Shown piece after piece: positions 13,245-24,693 of a stretch of 64,000 nucleotides of DNA. How positions within the stretch are numbered: position 1 is the first letter of the stretch; each line of letters begins with the position of its first letter. This stretch comes from Eleginops maclovinus (Eukaryota; Chordata; Actinopteri; Perciformes; Eleginopidae). Under the pieces are notes generated by a model. That model searched no databases and had not been told where the DNA came from. It saw only the letters and a list, made by a program, of their open reading frames with translations. Location: contig NC_086356.1 in the NCBI RefSeq assembly GCF_036324505.1, forward strand, positions 19,095,528 through 19,159,527, written 5' to 3'. The translations under genes were made by a program, and so were the position numbers.

Positions 13245-14261
13245 CTAGTGCCGCTCAACACTGCTGGGGAAGTTTTCTACGGGGTGTAAAGCAGCTCCGG
13301 GGTGGCCGGCTGCTGGAGGCCCCAGAGAAGAAGTTAAGACCGGGATAACGGCCGGGGAAGTCCTGGAGGGGCTAAGCGACCCCCCAATGATACTCTCTAT
13401 GGAGAAGGGGGACCTCTGCACCGGGGAGCCGGACTTCTGCACCGGTACTGCAGCTTGCACGCTGGCTGAACCCAGGCTGGAGCTGAGCTGGGGATAAAAC
13501 CTAGTCCTGGCTAAGTCCGTGGTGGTGGGCATCAAGGAGGGCGCAGGGATAATGGTTCCCGTGTGTGAATGCCTGGAGTGCTGCTGTTGCTGCTGTTGCT
13601 GCTGCTGTTGAAACGCAAAAAGTGCAGAGTGTGTGTGGTAGGACTGGAGCTGGATGCCGTATCCTCCGCAGCCATACGGTCCGTACCCGTACGCTGCAGC
13701 CGCGGGGATAAAACTGTTGTGTTCCCGCAGCAAGTCCTGCGCCTGCTGCCGCTTGAAGCGCTTCCTGCGCCGCAGAAAGCTCCCGTTGTCAAACATATCA
13801 GCAGACTCAGGGTCCAAGGTCCAGTAGTTGCCCTTCCCAGGGTTCCCGGGCTCCCTCGGTATCTTCACGAAGCAGTCATTCAGGGACAAGTTGTGTCTGA
13901 TGGAGTTCTGCCAGGCCGGGAACTTCTCCCTGTAGTACGGGAAGCGGTTGCTGATGAAGTCGCAGATCTCGCTGAGAGTGAGCCTCTTTTTGGGGCTCTG
14001 CAGGATGGCCATGGTGATTAAGGCGATGTAGGAGTAAGGGGGCTTCACCAGGGTGTTCTTGCCCGCCGGCTTGTAGGAGGAGGTGGAGCCGTCCAGGCAC
14101 GGAGGAGGAGAGCCGTCCAGGAGGATGCCGTCGTGCATCTGCGCCACCTCGTCCACGTAGGATCGCGTCTGGCTGTCTCCATCCTCCCCTTCGCCGACCA
14201 CGTCTATGTCGGTCTCTTCCGAAAGGATGGAGGCATCCGACATCTCTGAGCTCAGAGTCAT
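13245..14261 (-). CDS. foxd1: Forkhead box D1 transcription factor
   Basis: Intronless 338-residue protein. The N-terminus is acidic (about 15-30, [15 protein letters not shown]), as in FoxD proteins. The forkhead DNA-binding domain spans about residues 71-171, from [16 protein letters not shown] to LRRRKRFKR, and includes recognition helix [15 protein letters not shown]10 tract lies at 218-227. A Groucho/TLE-binding eh1-like motif, FSIESIIGG, is at 286-294. FOXD1 is a nuclear, mostly repressive factor of kidney stroma, retina and forebrain. The paralogue is assigned from the remembered N-terminus ([11 protein letters not shown]) and from neighbours btf3, ankra2 and arhgef28, which flank FOXD1 in mammals; foxd2 or another foxd is the alternative. 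The start ATG has a good context (gagccATGA) and begins the family-typical N-terminus. The locus is GC-rich compared with its AT-rich flanks, as usual for this family. Confidence 0.93.
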   Translation of the reverse strand: MTLSSEMSDASILSEETDIDVVGEGEDGDSQTRSYVDEVAQMHDGILLDGSPPPCLDGSTSSYKPAGKNTLVKPPYSYIALITMAILQSPKKRLTLSEICDFISNRFPYYREKFPAWQNSIRHNLSLNDCFVKIPREPGNPGKGNYWTLDPESADMFDNGSFLRRRKRFKRQQAQDLLREHNSFIPAAAAYGYGPYGCGGYGIQLQSYHTHSALFAFQQQQQQQQQQHSRHSHTGTIIPAPSLMPTTTDLARTRFYPQLSSSLGSASVQAAVPVQKSGSPVQRSPFSIESIIGGSLSPSRTSPAVIPVLTSSLGPPAAGHPGAALHPVENFPSSVERH

Positions 14262-14620
14262 GGCTCACACACGGTTGTGCGCTCCGACGCCAGATGAGGA
14301 AGACGATGAGATGCCCTCCCTCTTCAAAAACTCATATGAGGAGGGGGAGAGGAGAGGACCACGTGTCGCCGTCGGTGAGAGCTGTCCCCCTGTTTTCTCG
14401 CTATTTCCATATGTTTTTTAAGGTTTTTTTTATCACCCACTAACGAACGGTCCCGATGCCAGGCCAAGGGAAATGTGCCGGGAAAACCTGCAAACGGGGC
14501 CAAACCTGAATAACAGAGGGGGCGGATCTTCTCCTGGTATTTGTACCGCCGCTCTGGTCACATGGGCAGGAAACGTCACTAAGGCAAATGAAAAGAGAGA
14601 GAAAAAATTAAATAACACAA
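14262..14620 (-). promoter_or_regulatory. foxd1: Probable foxd1 5' UTR and proximal promoter
   Basis: GC-rich sequence immediately upstream of the foxd1 ATG on the minus strand. It contains an E-box-type CACGTG near 14360, a GGGGGCGG block near 14517-14525 and a CACATG-containing stretch near 14560. Beyond 14620 the composition drops sharply to AT-rich. No clear TATA box was assigned. The placement rests on position and base composition only. Confidence 0.4.
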
Positions 14621-15950
14621 AAGGTCTTTGAAAATTAACTGAGTGGTTTAAAAAAAAAAAAAGTTTGGTGTGGCCTACATCCTTTTTAGTGGTCATCCAT
14701 GGTGGCTGGTAGTCCGCCTTAATCTGAAGGTTCTATTCTACCGCAGTGTTTTGCGCAAAAATAGATGTTGGAAGATAAAACTGATTTTTCAGAAAGTGTA
14801 ATTAAGTGGATATCTTGACAACCGTTTTGTTTATTTAAGCTTAGTAATACAGGAATCAGATGCATTTGTGTTCTAATGTGCAGAAATAATAAATCAAAAA
14901 TACTTGGAACAAAACAAAAAGTGTCTGCTAAAATAAAAGACATTTGTGATATATATTTATATATTTTTTTACCATGACTGCCTTGTGAAACAGTGCCGCC
15001 GACTGGTGCACCGTATATCCAGGCAGCTCAGTTTGCGTGATCCAGTAGTTATCTAGATTATCCGCAAGCCATTTGTAATGGAAAAGAGTCAGCTGTTAAC
15101 TCGCATCAGTCACGGGTCACGCAGAGCATGCAAGCCCCAGATATACAGGCCTCTGCCGTGCGTCTGGAGCATAGTGCTGGGTTTGTGTGGACATTTATAA
15201 AACTCTTTTATTTTATTTCATGGAGTTAGGTAAATGAACAAATATTTAAAATGCTAAAAAACATAAAATAAAAGTTTTACAGGTGAATCACATAAAATAA
15301 CAAAAATGTCAACAATATAAAAAAATAAACAAAGTGTGTAGGGCCAATCAAAGCACATAACACTTAATATATATACCGAATTGACCCTAAATTAATTATG
15401 TAAAGCGATGTTTGTTGAATTAACATTATTATTCGATTCATGTTTAATTTATAGAGATAAGTTAACTGAGTTTAGAAATAAATGAAAGTGTGGTTTAAGA
15501 AAAGGGATGAGTAAAGATAATGTTTTATAATTATTTTTATCTTTAACGACCATCTCGCTGCGTTCAGATCTGCCTTCAAAAGTGACTTATTAACTTAGTT
15601 GGCCGAAGATGATTTTAACATGGTTTCTTTTTTTTGTTAGGTGATCCATCAGAAACATATTTTTAATAGCGAAAACAATTCAAACAAAGCAAACGCATTT
15701 ACTAAAATATTGCATTTTGCTCATTTAGATTATATATATTTTTTAAACTTTACCAAATTTATGGACAGTGCACTTTTTTCTTCTCCCAAAACATAAACCC
15801 CTTTTTCCGTAAATGCAGATAGCCTAAAAAAAAAAAGGGAAACTACTATTAAAACATAAAACATCTACATGAAGTTGCTCATGCTGACTTCTCTCTAGCT
15901 GACACATGTGTTCAGGTGTCAGTAACTGTTCAGAGGTTCCTATTGGACAA

Positions 15951-15964
15951 GCGCCATCTAGCGG
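15951..15964 (-). promoter_or_regulatory. CTCF-like binding site
   Basis: The minus strand reads CCGCTAGATGGCGC, which fits the vertebrate CTCF core (CC-R-SYAG-RKGGC-RS) at nearly every position. It lies about 1.7 kb upstream of foxd1. Motif match only. Confidence 0.45.
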
Positions 15965-16125
15965 TGAAAGTGTCTCTGAAGTAGAACACTTGACGGCCCA
16001 TAAAAGAGAAAAACTGTTGCAGCTGTCACAACCATCAACTCACTAACCTCCCTCAAACTAACCATTTTTAATAAAGAGTTTGGTGTAAAGTATAAGTGCT
16101 TTGTCATTCTGCTAATAAAGCTCTA

Positions 16126-16385
16126 ATTCTACTGGCCCCTATAAATGACTATTTGTTTGTATGCATGGTAACTGCTCTGTTGTAAAATGAGAAAGTTCTG
16201 ATGGTGAAAAATACCCCAAGATTTTCTTTATTTTTTGTAAACAGTAATTGTTATTTTTCATTTAGATAACTGGTTGAAGCATGTATTTTATTCATCACTT
16301 CTGACATTTTTTTTTTTAGAAAGTAGACTATAGGTGCAATAAAAGAAGTCAATAACTCTGTATCGATTGTTGTTTTTGGATGGAC
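16126..16385 (+). repeat. Segment B of the duplication flanking foxd1
   Basis: Direct-orientation homologue of 11562-11829. Shared blocks, in order, are CCCCTATAAATG, TATTTGTTTGT, GCATGG, AACTG, AAGTTCTGA and a GGTGAAA block. Identity looks to be near 80 percent over the first 100 bp and falls afterwards. No recognised coding potential. Confidence 0.6.
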
Positions 16386-17832
16386 AAAAATAATCTGTAA
16401 ACGAGTTTCATATCTACAAACAAAAAGGTAGCTATGACACTCGCTCACGCTCTACATGCATTAATTAATTATCTAATTTGAAGTTTCAAAAATACATTTA
16501 AAATAAAGTTTCGTTTAGAAAAGTAGACAGGAGTGGTTGTTGGAACACGTTTTAATGTGCTTATGGACAAATTGATGTCCTGATGGACATAAACAAGTTG
16601 TACGCCTCCAACATTATCTTGTATCGCTCTTATTTTAAAGTAGAATGCAATAACTATGTGGTGAGGTTTTTTTTCAACATCAGACCTGCAGTTTGTTCCA
16701 AACGTAAATTTAATTCTCGATAGAGTTAAACATGTATAGAAAACCGTTAAATAATAACAAAAAAGCAAGTGCATTTCACTCTTATAAAGCGAAGAGCCCA
16801 AAAGGTTCAATTTAAGCGAAAGACTTGTGCCAATGAACTGTCTGAAACTATCAGAAACAAATCAACATAACTGAATAAAGACCAGGCGATTATATTTTCT
16901 CTTCTTGAGCCGACACTTGCAACACAGGGCTCGCATGTGTGGTAAACCAACTCTAAAGTGTTTCAAAATTCCCCCTCTGCGATCCCAGGGTGTTTCCGTG
17001 CCACGGGGTACCAAGAAAGCACTTAGCTGCATGGTTAAACGCAATCCCTGCCTGCTGCTACTCTGACAAAACCTGAGTGTCACCAAACCGGTCCGTCTGA
17101 GGGTCTGCGGCCCATGTGAGTATCACATGCAGAGGCAAGACAAAGTGCCACACCAACACAGATACTGAGCGTGAGGTGAGGGGGACTGCAAGAATAACAG
17201 TTTTCATCAATCATATAAATTAAACAATACCCTAGATACAGCTTGAAATTTGTTTCAATTGCGTACAACTTAATGTGAACTGCACTTGTTTCTCAATATC
17301 TTCAAAAGGGGGCTCTTAAAATACTGAATGCCGATTTAATCAGAGTGCAAGCCTCTTTTGAAAAGTTTCTTGTCACATTTCTGAACCAAACTGTTCATTT
17401 ATTGTAATTGACTGTCCCCAAGTCTTCAATAAAAGTGTATTCAATGGGTTACTTTTTCATTACCCCTTTAATGGACATTAGTAATTAATTAAGCAATTAA
17501 CAAAAAACATGTTTTACAAGTTTATGAAATGCTCCAAAAGTCCCTGATGTAGCCTCAGGTTAATGATCAGTGAAGGGGAGAAGGCATGTGATCATCATGG
17601 GGGTGCACAGCAGGAAAACTACATTTAATATTGTTTTTATTAAACATTACATTTTGAAAGACATATTAGTGGATGTTTTCTGTATTGACTAACATCTGGT
17701 GGCTACAGGTACATGCAATCATGTCCAAAACATGACATACACTTTATTGTCTTGAAGGTTGTTATTGGTGCTTCATATTCAAGTTTGTAAAAGACAAAAT
17801 AATACAAAAAGTAAACATTTACTTATCACACC

Positions 17833-17884
<52 letters not shown>
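17833..17884. repeat. (ATT)n microsatellite
   Basis: About 52 bp of uninterrupted TTA/ATT units in the foxd1-btf3 intergenic region. Confidence 0.95.
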
Positions 17885-17885
<1 letters not shown>

Positions 17886-19379
17886 TAATGTTGGATATCA
17901 AGCCTATACATTATTCATTTTAAGTTAAGTGTGTGTATATAAAAAGAATTTCATGCTGATGTTGTGATGTAGGTTTAAGTGCAGTCCATCAGAAGAAATG
18001 ATTTTCTATCATTGTTTTAAGTTAAAATGTTCAACATCATACAGACTTTACAGATACACTCAATAGACCAAATGCAAAACAGTCACAAGACAAACACATA
18101 CACAGTACCAGATCTCTCGGAGTAAAGCTGATCTGAGGTCAAATATCCTCTGAATTTAAATAGAGGGCACACATTAATATCATATTCCCATGTTTGATTC
18201 AACTGGCACAGCACACACTTACTGTTACTACATTTCAACCTAAACTTTGTTGATTTTACTGCAGCAATCTGTACTTAGATTGAAGGTGAAAGGGTCATAT
18301 TTTAAAGGTTTTCTGATTGGACCAGTGTATCTGCACATTAATATAGACATTTGAGTTATTTGTTATTATGAAACATGATATCAAATAACACAATTGTCCA
18401 ATTAACACATTTAAAAACTATTTTGGTGCATATGGTGTTTCTGCATGTATATAAAAACATTATTTTGATAAAGATGCAATCAATAGGCTATGTGAAATTA
18501 CAACATTGGCATAACTATATAAAAAACATAGTCTTCTCTCTAATGTACTGTTAATTTAAAAATAAGTTTCTCTGGTAAATGGACTCTGTCATTATCATGC
18601 ATACATATTGTAGTGTAAACTACAAATATATCATGATCAGTACGCTTATTAAGGTAATGGTTTATAAAAAAATATATGTTTCCGTTCCTCCAGAGGTGCC
18701 TATGAATGTGTTACTGTCACAACCCTTTACATCCATCTGAAGGAGTTACCATTAGCTGCAGCCTGAGCCTCTGTGTTTTGTTCAATCAGCAGTGGACTCT
18801 TTTAACAGACAACAACAAACCAACAAGGTATTGGAAATACTTGTGTCATGCCTATAGACTTATAGAGAGTTCAATTAAATATTGGCCTGAAAATGTAACA
18901 AAGGTTGGTGTTTATTGCAGTGCTTATTAGGGCGACTCCTGTGCTAGATTGCACGTTGTATGTCACATCTTCCTCCGAGTTAAAAGAACTTAGCACTGAA
19001 AATACACAAATACAAGACGAACACATAAATGCAGTTCACTTTCTAGCTATCTCCAAAATCTTTGCATATTGTGCACCTGCATGTGCTTCAAAGGAACAAA
19101 TACTTCAAGGAGAGAATGAAGAAAGCCTCAGAAGGCAGATGCATGAAGATTACAATAACAACATTTATTATTTTATTTATTGTTATTTTTGCCAGGATGA
19201 ATAATGGATATGTATGGTATGCTTATTGTATAATGTAAAGTACTTGCAAACACTTTGTTTAAGTAGTAGTCTTTAACACTTATTTCCTTTTAGAACATAA
19301 ACATAATAACATACATTTATAAACATTTAAATATCGCAAATTTGCTAAATCTGGGTCAGCCCAAAACCCAAATATGCCC

Positions 19380-19606
19380 TTATTTTGACATTTCAGTGAT
19401 AAAGCGAAAGTTTTGCCTGAAAAGCTAAACTCAGGACATGAAAAGCCCCTCCACCAGTTAGCGCTTTTTGCCGTACGTCACTTCCTCCTTCCTCTCTCTC
19501 GCTTCCATCTTGCTCCCCGCATGTGTCTGCTGTTAGTTTACAGGTCAGTGAGGAGCTTTAAATACCTTCTTCCCTGCACTGTTTCCCCCCGATCCGACGG
19601 CAAGAG
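19380..19606 (+). promoter_or_regulatory. btf3: btf3 promoter and non-coding first exon
   Basis: A 5' splice site, CAAGAG|GTAAAC, ends the predicted exon at 19606, and the coding exon starts 1.2 kb later. Upstream are TACGTCACTTCC (CRE-half plus ETS-like, near 19474-19485), a long pyrimidine run CCTCCTTCCTCTCTCTCGC, and CCATCTTG near 19505, the reverse complement of a YY1 core. Pyrimidine-rich start regions of this kind (TOP-like) are usual for translation-machinery genes. The exact start site is not determinable. Confidence 0.55.
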
Positions 19607-20824
19607 GTAAACGAAAGCCTTTTCTGAGTAGAAGGCTGAAATCCTCCGAGCTGACGTTACTGACGCAGTGTGTGTGACAGGCCGTCCGCTCAACAGGCTC
19701 ACAGTTAGCTCAGAAGCTAGCTAAAGTTAGCCTACAAGTTATTGCACAAAAGCTTAACCACACCTTGTTTCGGGGCAGTAGTTTGCTGAATTAGTCAGCA
19801 AATGTTAGCTTAAACGTCATGTCTCCACTCGTGGTGCGTTTGGCTTATTTTGTTTAGCCTAACACTGTTTTGTTATGTGGCCGTCTTAGCTTGTTGTCCA
19901 TAATAAAGGCAACATAGAAGGGGAAGCATTAGCTTTTGGTGGCTAATTAACCTAACGTACCGCATTTGATTGTGACAAAGACAGCTCTTCACATGCTTTT
20001 CATGTTTTAATTTGACTTTGATTACGATCTAACTGCAGACTACCACGCCCACAACAAAATCCATCCTCCCTCTTGAGTCTGTTTGCATGTGTGTAGTTAA
20101 ATTAGTCATATCATCACTTGTTTACACATTTTTCATTATTTGGATGAGATGCGTTTTCAAAGTAATTGCGTGTATGGCATGTTAGAGATTAGTGTTGTTT
20201 ATTCGGATTTCCTTTCATTTGCAGTATCTATGTGAAGTTTAATGTTTCAGATGCATGTGATTTACTCTATTTATGTTTAGCATTACGTTTTTGCATGGGT
20301 GTTATGAACACGATACAAGAATATTATAATGGAGTATGACTACATTAACTTTAGCAGTATGATCATGACGGTGAGACCTAAATACATGATTATATGAACC
20401 TGCTCTTCTTTGTTAATGTGCATGTGAAAAGCTTTCAAAAGGAAAGTCACATTGTAATTCTTTGTAATGTTGTGCAATCTCCGTTTGAGTATTATTAATT
20501 GCAACACCAGTCAAGGTGTCTTTGTCTTTGGTAGAAGTCTCATTTGTATTGCTTAGCAGTCCGCTCATTCTACAGTCTCTACTTGCATGGTTTGCTTTGT
20601 GTCTTTATTCCCTCTGTTTTGACATATTTTAAAAAATATATCTTCTACCCCTGACATGTTTCGCTGTCTTGACCATGATATAATATTTACAAAATATTAA
20701 ATGTGGTGGTTTTACTTAATAGATTATCAAAAATCCAAAGTGTGTTGTGTTAAATGTGTTAAACATGGAGGCTGAGTATCCAGATACACCAACGAATCTA
20801 ATGTGATGTATTTGATGTTTTCAG

Positions 20825-23115
20825 ATGAAAGAATCAATTATGAATCAAGAAAAACTTGCTAAACTACAGGCACAAGTCCGCATCGGCGGCAAGGTAAGTG
20901 ACAAAATAAATATCACAAAACTATTACAAATGCAGCCTAAAAGTTATGGAAACATAAATTATGCTTGAATAGTCAGTTAATAAGTGGAAGTTTACATGGT
21001 AATATGTTTGTGTGAATGTCCCAACAGGGCAGTGCTCGCCGAAAGAAGAAGGTTGTACACAGAACGGCCACCGCAGATGACAAGAAACTTCAGTTCTCCT
21101 TGAAGAAACTTGGTGTCAACAATATTTCTGGTATTGAGGAGGTAGGCATACATTTTCATCTTGGTTTTCTCCCACTGTGATTAAAATGACTGTTGTTAAC
21201 AGTGTAACACTTTGGTCGGTTACAGGTTAACATGTTTACAAATCAAGGAACAGTCATCCACTTCAACAATCCCAAAGTGCAGGCCTCCCTCGCAGCCAAC
21301 ACCTTCACCATCACTGGCCACGCTGAGACCAAGCAGCTGACCGAGATGCTGCCGGGCATCCTGAACCAGCTGGGAGCCGACAGCCTGACGAGCCTCCGGA
21401 GACTCGCAGAGGCTCTGCCCAAACAGGGTCAGTCACCTATTATGCTAAAACCTGTGCGGTGATGCAAAATTAGGAACTGTAGTGTAATTTTATTCAAACT
21501 TGTTTAACCCTCTGAGACTCACTGGGCCATATTCAAGTAAAAAAAACATGCTCTCTTTACACTGTCATAACTTTGCAATGGTTTAAGCTAGCCTTTTTCC
21601 TAAATAGTGAACATTGCTAACCAACTCTTTTTTTCGAACCCCTCTTGTTCCATAAAAGCCAGTAAGTTCTGTGGATAAAACAAATGCTGTGTGTTGTAAA
21701 AGATGTGGAATCTTTCCCTATTTGCATGTTGGATTTGCTTAGTCTATCTGTATGTAAAGTGATTCATTTTCATCCAACATTTTTTTGGTGACGTTTTCTG
21801 AATCGAACGCTCTCATTTGCTCCATTGGATGCCACAGACACACATCCAAACTGTTTATACACACTTTCAGAAGACTGTGATGATTCTGGGAATGCAAAGA
21901 ACTTTAATATACTGCTGAAATGCTAATTTCTACGGAAAAACATAAGGGTATACAAAAAAAGAAGGGTCTTAATGTGGGTCTCGGAGGGTTAAAGAGGTTA
22001 TTTCCTTTTGGATTCAATCATGATTGTTTTGTGGCCGTTTAAGCTGCTCTTCAAGCTTTTAACAGATCCTTTCTGTTCTTGCAGCTTCAGATGGAAAAGC
22101 GCCAATTGCAACAGTAGAAGAAGAGGATGAAGATGACGATGTTCCAGGTGAGTGCTTCAATGTCTCATTACGCTCTTCTGTCTATGCACTGCAGTCAGTG
22201 TACCGTGCAACATTAAAGATGTCTTCAACACGTCTCAAGTCAAATGTAGTCCTCTTACATTAAACTCATCTGCAGTCTTTTTATGGAAATCCTTCTTCCA
22301 CTTGTTCATAATGGGGGAACACTGTTTTCTTTGCTTTCTCTCGGTTAAATAACATCTTCTGTTTGTTTTCTTTTGGCTTGTGAAGGGGGTCAAATGAAGG
22401 GAATTCATCAATGACTTCAGAATAATGGTGCAATGTTTGAATCTCATGTTCATTGTTTATAAGATCTCAAGATCCAGTTTGCTTTTCTTTGTGAGGACAA
22501 TAGGCCAAACACATGAGGTTGCCATTACTAAAATCTCAGCGTTTCCCAGGACTTCTCTCCCTGTAGCCTCGGCCCTCGCTAATGTAACAAACCATTACAC
22601 GTGTACTCAGCAATAGGAGCCGTCGGGGTCTGATGGCACAGGGGTTAACAGCCATCCCCATCATGTTGTTATTGGAGTTAAGTTTCCTTTTTGTTCTCCC
22701 ACTGAAGGAACATGTTTACTCAGACCTTTTGAATTGTTTCCATTTTAACCCTCGAACCTTTGAGCCAAAACGTTGAAAAGGCAGATTTCTCACTTTTCAT
22801 GGAGTAATTGAAGCCAACCTTTTGATGCTTTACGCCATCATTTTTACAGCTGCTTTCAGAAGTTGTAAGGGCCTCATCTGTGCAGCACATTGCGGTATAT
22901 TTAAGAGAGGGGAGAAAGATGAGCAAAAAAAATGTGGATTTCGTTGCACCTAGTATCAAATTTCAGATAAACACACTTTTCCTGAACTGTGCTCGGGTAC
23001 CATTGAGTCTTTGTGCATGCCTTTCTCCCTGACTGAATCAATTTACCTCTCAATTTGTGTCTTTTCAGACCTGGTGGAGAATTTTGATGAAGCATCCAAG
23101 GATGAAGCCAACTAG
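20825..23115 (+). CDS. btf3: Basic transcription factor 3 (NAC beta subunit)
   Basis: Spliced CDS: 20825-20893, 21028-21141, 21226-21427, 22085-22147, 23069-23115, total 495 nt, 164 residues plus stop. All introns are GT-AG and phases match. The protein starts [20 protein letters not shown], has the basic ribosome-binding segment RRKKKVV, then the NAC domain (about residues 30-115, with [20 protein letters not shown]), and an acidic tail ending [10 protein letters not shown]. It matches human BTF3 isoform b in length (162) and almost throughout in sequence. BTF3 pairs with NAC-alpha on ribosomes near the exit tunnel, shielding nascent chains and preventing wrong targeting to the ER. The first ATG of the coding exon was chosen; the longer mammalian isoform N-terminus was not found. 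The closely related btf3l4 is the alternative, but synteny with foxd1 and ankra2 favours btf3. Intron 3 carries a TTAA-flanked MITE. Confidence 0.95.
21504..21992. mobile_element. piggyBac-like MITE with TTAA duplication, in a btf3 intron
   Basis: A 489-bp element (including the TTAA sites) bounded by TTAA at 21504-21507 and 21989-21992, with inverted ends TTAACCCTCTGAGACTCAC and TTAACCCTCCGAGACCCAC (17 of 19 identical). TTAA targets and CCY ends are the hallmark of piggyBac-type transposition. No reading frame. It lies in the intron between the third and fourth btf3 coding exons. Confidence 0.75.
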
Positions 23116-23532
23116 AGGGAACAGGACTCTCTGAAGTGTCATAACTTGACAGGACCATGTGAGGCACAAGATGTTTTTCTGTCTATTTTTGAAGTGGAAA
23201 GCTTACAGTTTCAGCTCTCTAAAACGTAACACCTGAACAAAGTACTTGCCTACCCTGAAGTGCAATATTTTTGAGTAATTTTTCTAAAATAGTACTCTTA
23301 AGTATTAAAACCTGGGGGTTAGCAGTGTTAAAGTGTTAAGGTATTTTAGTCCTCATTCCACTTCTTCTTTTCCATCAGACTCTCCAAATGCTTGTTGTGC
23401 TCTGTGGTTTGTATGTCTAGTTTAGAAGGAGAGATTGTGTGTAAAATGTTGTGTTTAAGGCTCCTGCTGTACATCTTTTTCCTCTGTTACTGAACCTTAT
23501 TCTTGTGGCCTCGGTGAAACCACCATATCTGG

Positions 23533-23538
23533 AATAAA
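23533..23538 (+). terminator. btf3: Polyadenylation signal of btf3
   Basis: AATAAA about 420 nt downstream of the btf3 stop codon, after a unique-looking 3' UTR. It is followed by CTACTGTCAAAAAATAG and TGTCTGCGTTTTCTGT, a plausible GU-rich downstream element. Confidence 0.8.
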
Positions 23539-24347
23539 CATTTGCTACTGTCAAAAAATAGACAAAATGTCTGCGTTTTCTGTCACATCAAGTAACACTT
23601 CAACAGTTCAAAACTAAAGTTGCCCTCTTGTAAATTGGTCTTAACCTTAATATATAACTCTATTTTAAATGTGTACCTTATTGAAAAATGTCCAGAACTA
23701 CATTTGAAATGAGATTTTTGTGTATGAATCTTGCCTATAAGAGAACATTTCTTCCTCTCAAACTATAATTCTTTGGATATAAAAAAAATGAATTGAAATC
23801 AGTGTATATGCCCTGCTCCTAGATACAAAACTTAACTACTCAAGTGTTTTTTCCCCATGACTGCAAATGCAGTTTTAAAATATCTTTGAATTAAATAGTG
23901 GTTTGAGCTATAGACACTAAATCTGATTAATATCTGTACAGAATGATGGATGACACTGAGGGCAGTACAACTTGTTTCTTTACACACCGTTTATGTCTGG
24001 TATAAAATGCAAGCAGCAACACAATCACAACATTGTGGGACATTTTACCGAGGTGAGGTTATTTTGAATTCACAACACAGCAGACATTAGTATCACAATA
24101 CACAGAAACAAAACAGACTTAAAGCAATATGAACACTTTTTCACAACACAATGTCTAAATTATTCAAATAAATAAACTCAGAGCAACCAGCTCAAAATAT
24201 CCTTAGGATCAACAAACAGCTTGGCTGCATCATAAAAGCACTCTGTTATTTTGATATGCCCACTGTAGGTCCTCAGGCGCAAAATGAACCTCAGAAAATG
24301 TGCTCACTAGGAAGACCGTATGAACATGAGGCAATTCAACATGTAAC
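23539..24347. other. Intergenic spacer between btf3 and ankra2 (convergent)
   Basis: About 800 bp of AT-rich sequence separating the convergent 3' ends of btf3 and ankra2. Part may be ankra2 3' UTR if a more distal site than 24348 is used. No gene or clear repeat was seen. Confidence 0.5.
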
Positions 24348-24353
24348 TTTAAT
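24348..24353 (-). terminator. ankra2: Candidate polyadenylation signal of ankra2
   Basis: TTTAAT on the plus strand reads ATTAAA, the commonest variant signal, about 340 nt after the ankra2 stop codon. No canonical AATAAA was seen on the minus strand in this 3' region, so this is the best candidate only. Confidence 0.35.
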
Positions 24354-24693
24354 TTTCAAAACGGTTCCTTATTACGTGTAATAGGTTAATTGAAAACACA
24401 CTTGTTATGACAGGAAAAGATGTAATGTCATATCTGATTATTAAAAGACAAAAAAAACCACCATGCTTAAAGATCAATCAAACCTACACTGCACATCTGG
24501 CAGGATAATGGATATTAAAGATTGAGTGCAGCGCATGCTGGGTTGAATAACTCTACTTAAAAAATAAAATCCACACAGCACAAACTTTCATGTCCACTGA
24601 ATGCACAAAATATTCCAGTTAACCCTCAGCCGGGCATGCTCCATGATTGTCCAGAGTCCTCCCTTCAGTATTTGTTTTCCTTAATGTCACAGT

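Larger units (their letters stand above)
14621..19379. other. foxd1-btf3 intergenic region
   Basis: About 4.8 kb between two divergently oriented genes (foxd1 minus, btf3 plus). No coding gene was recognised. It holds a CTCF-like site (15951-15964), the second flanking duplication segment (16126-16385), a TAATTAATTAAG-type AT-rich homeodomain-like cluster at about 17455-17525, and the (ATT)n tract at 17833-17884. It is the likeliest home for foxd1 distal regulatory elements, but this is inference. Confidence 0.55.

Noticed and set aside
13569..14021. 150-codon plus-strand frame opposite foxd1
   Set aside because: It is the antisense shadow of the GC-rich forkhead and polyQ coding sequence; the leucine run is the complement of the CAG/CAA tract.
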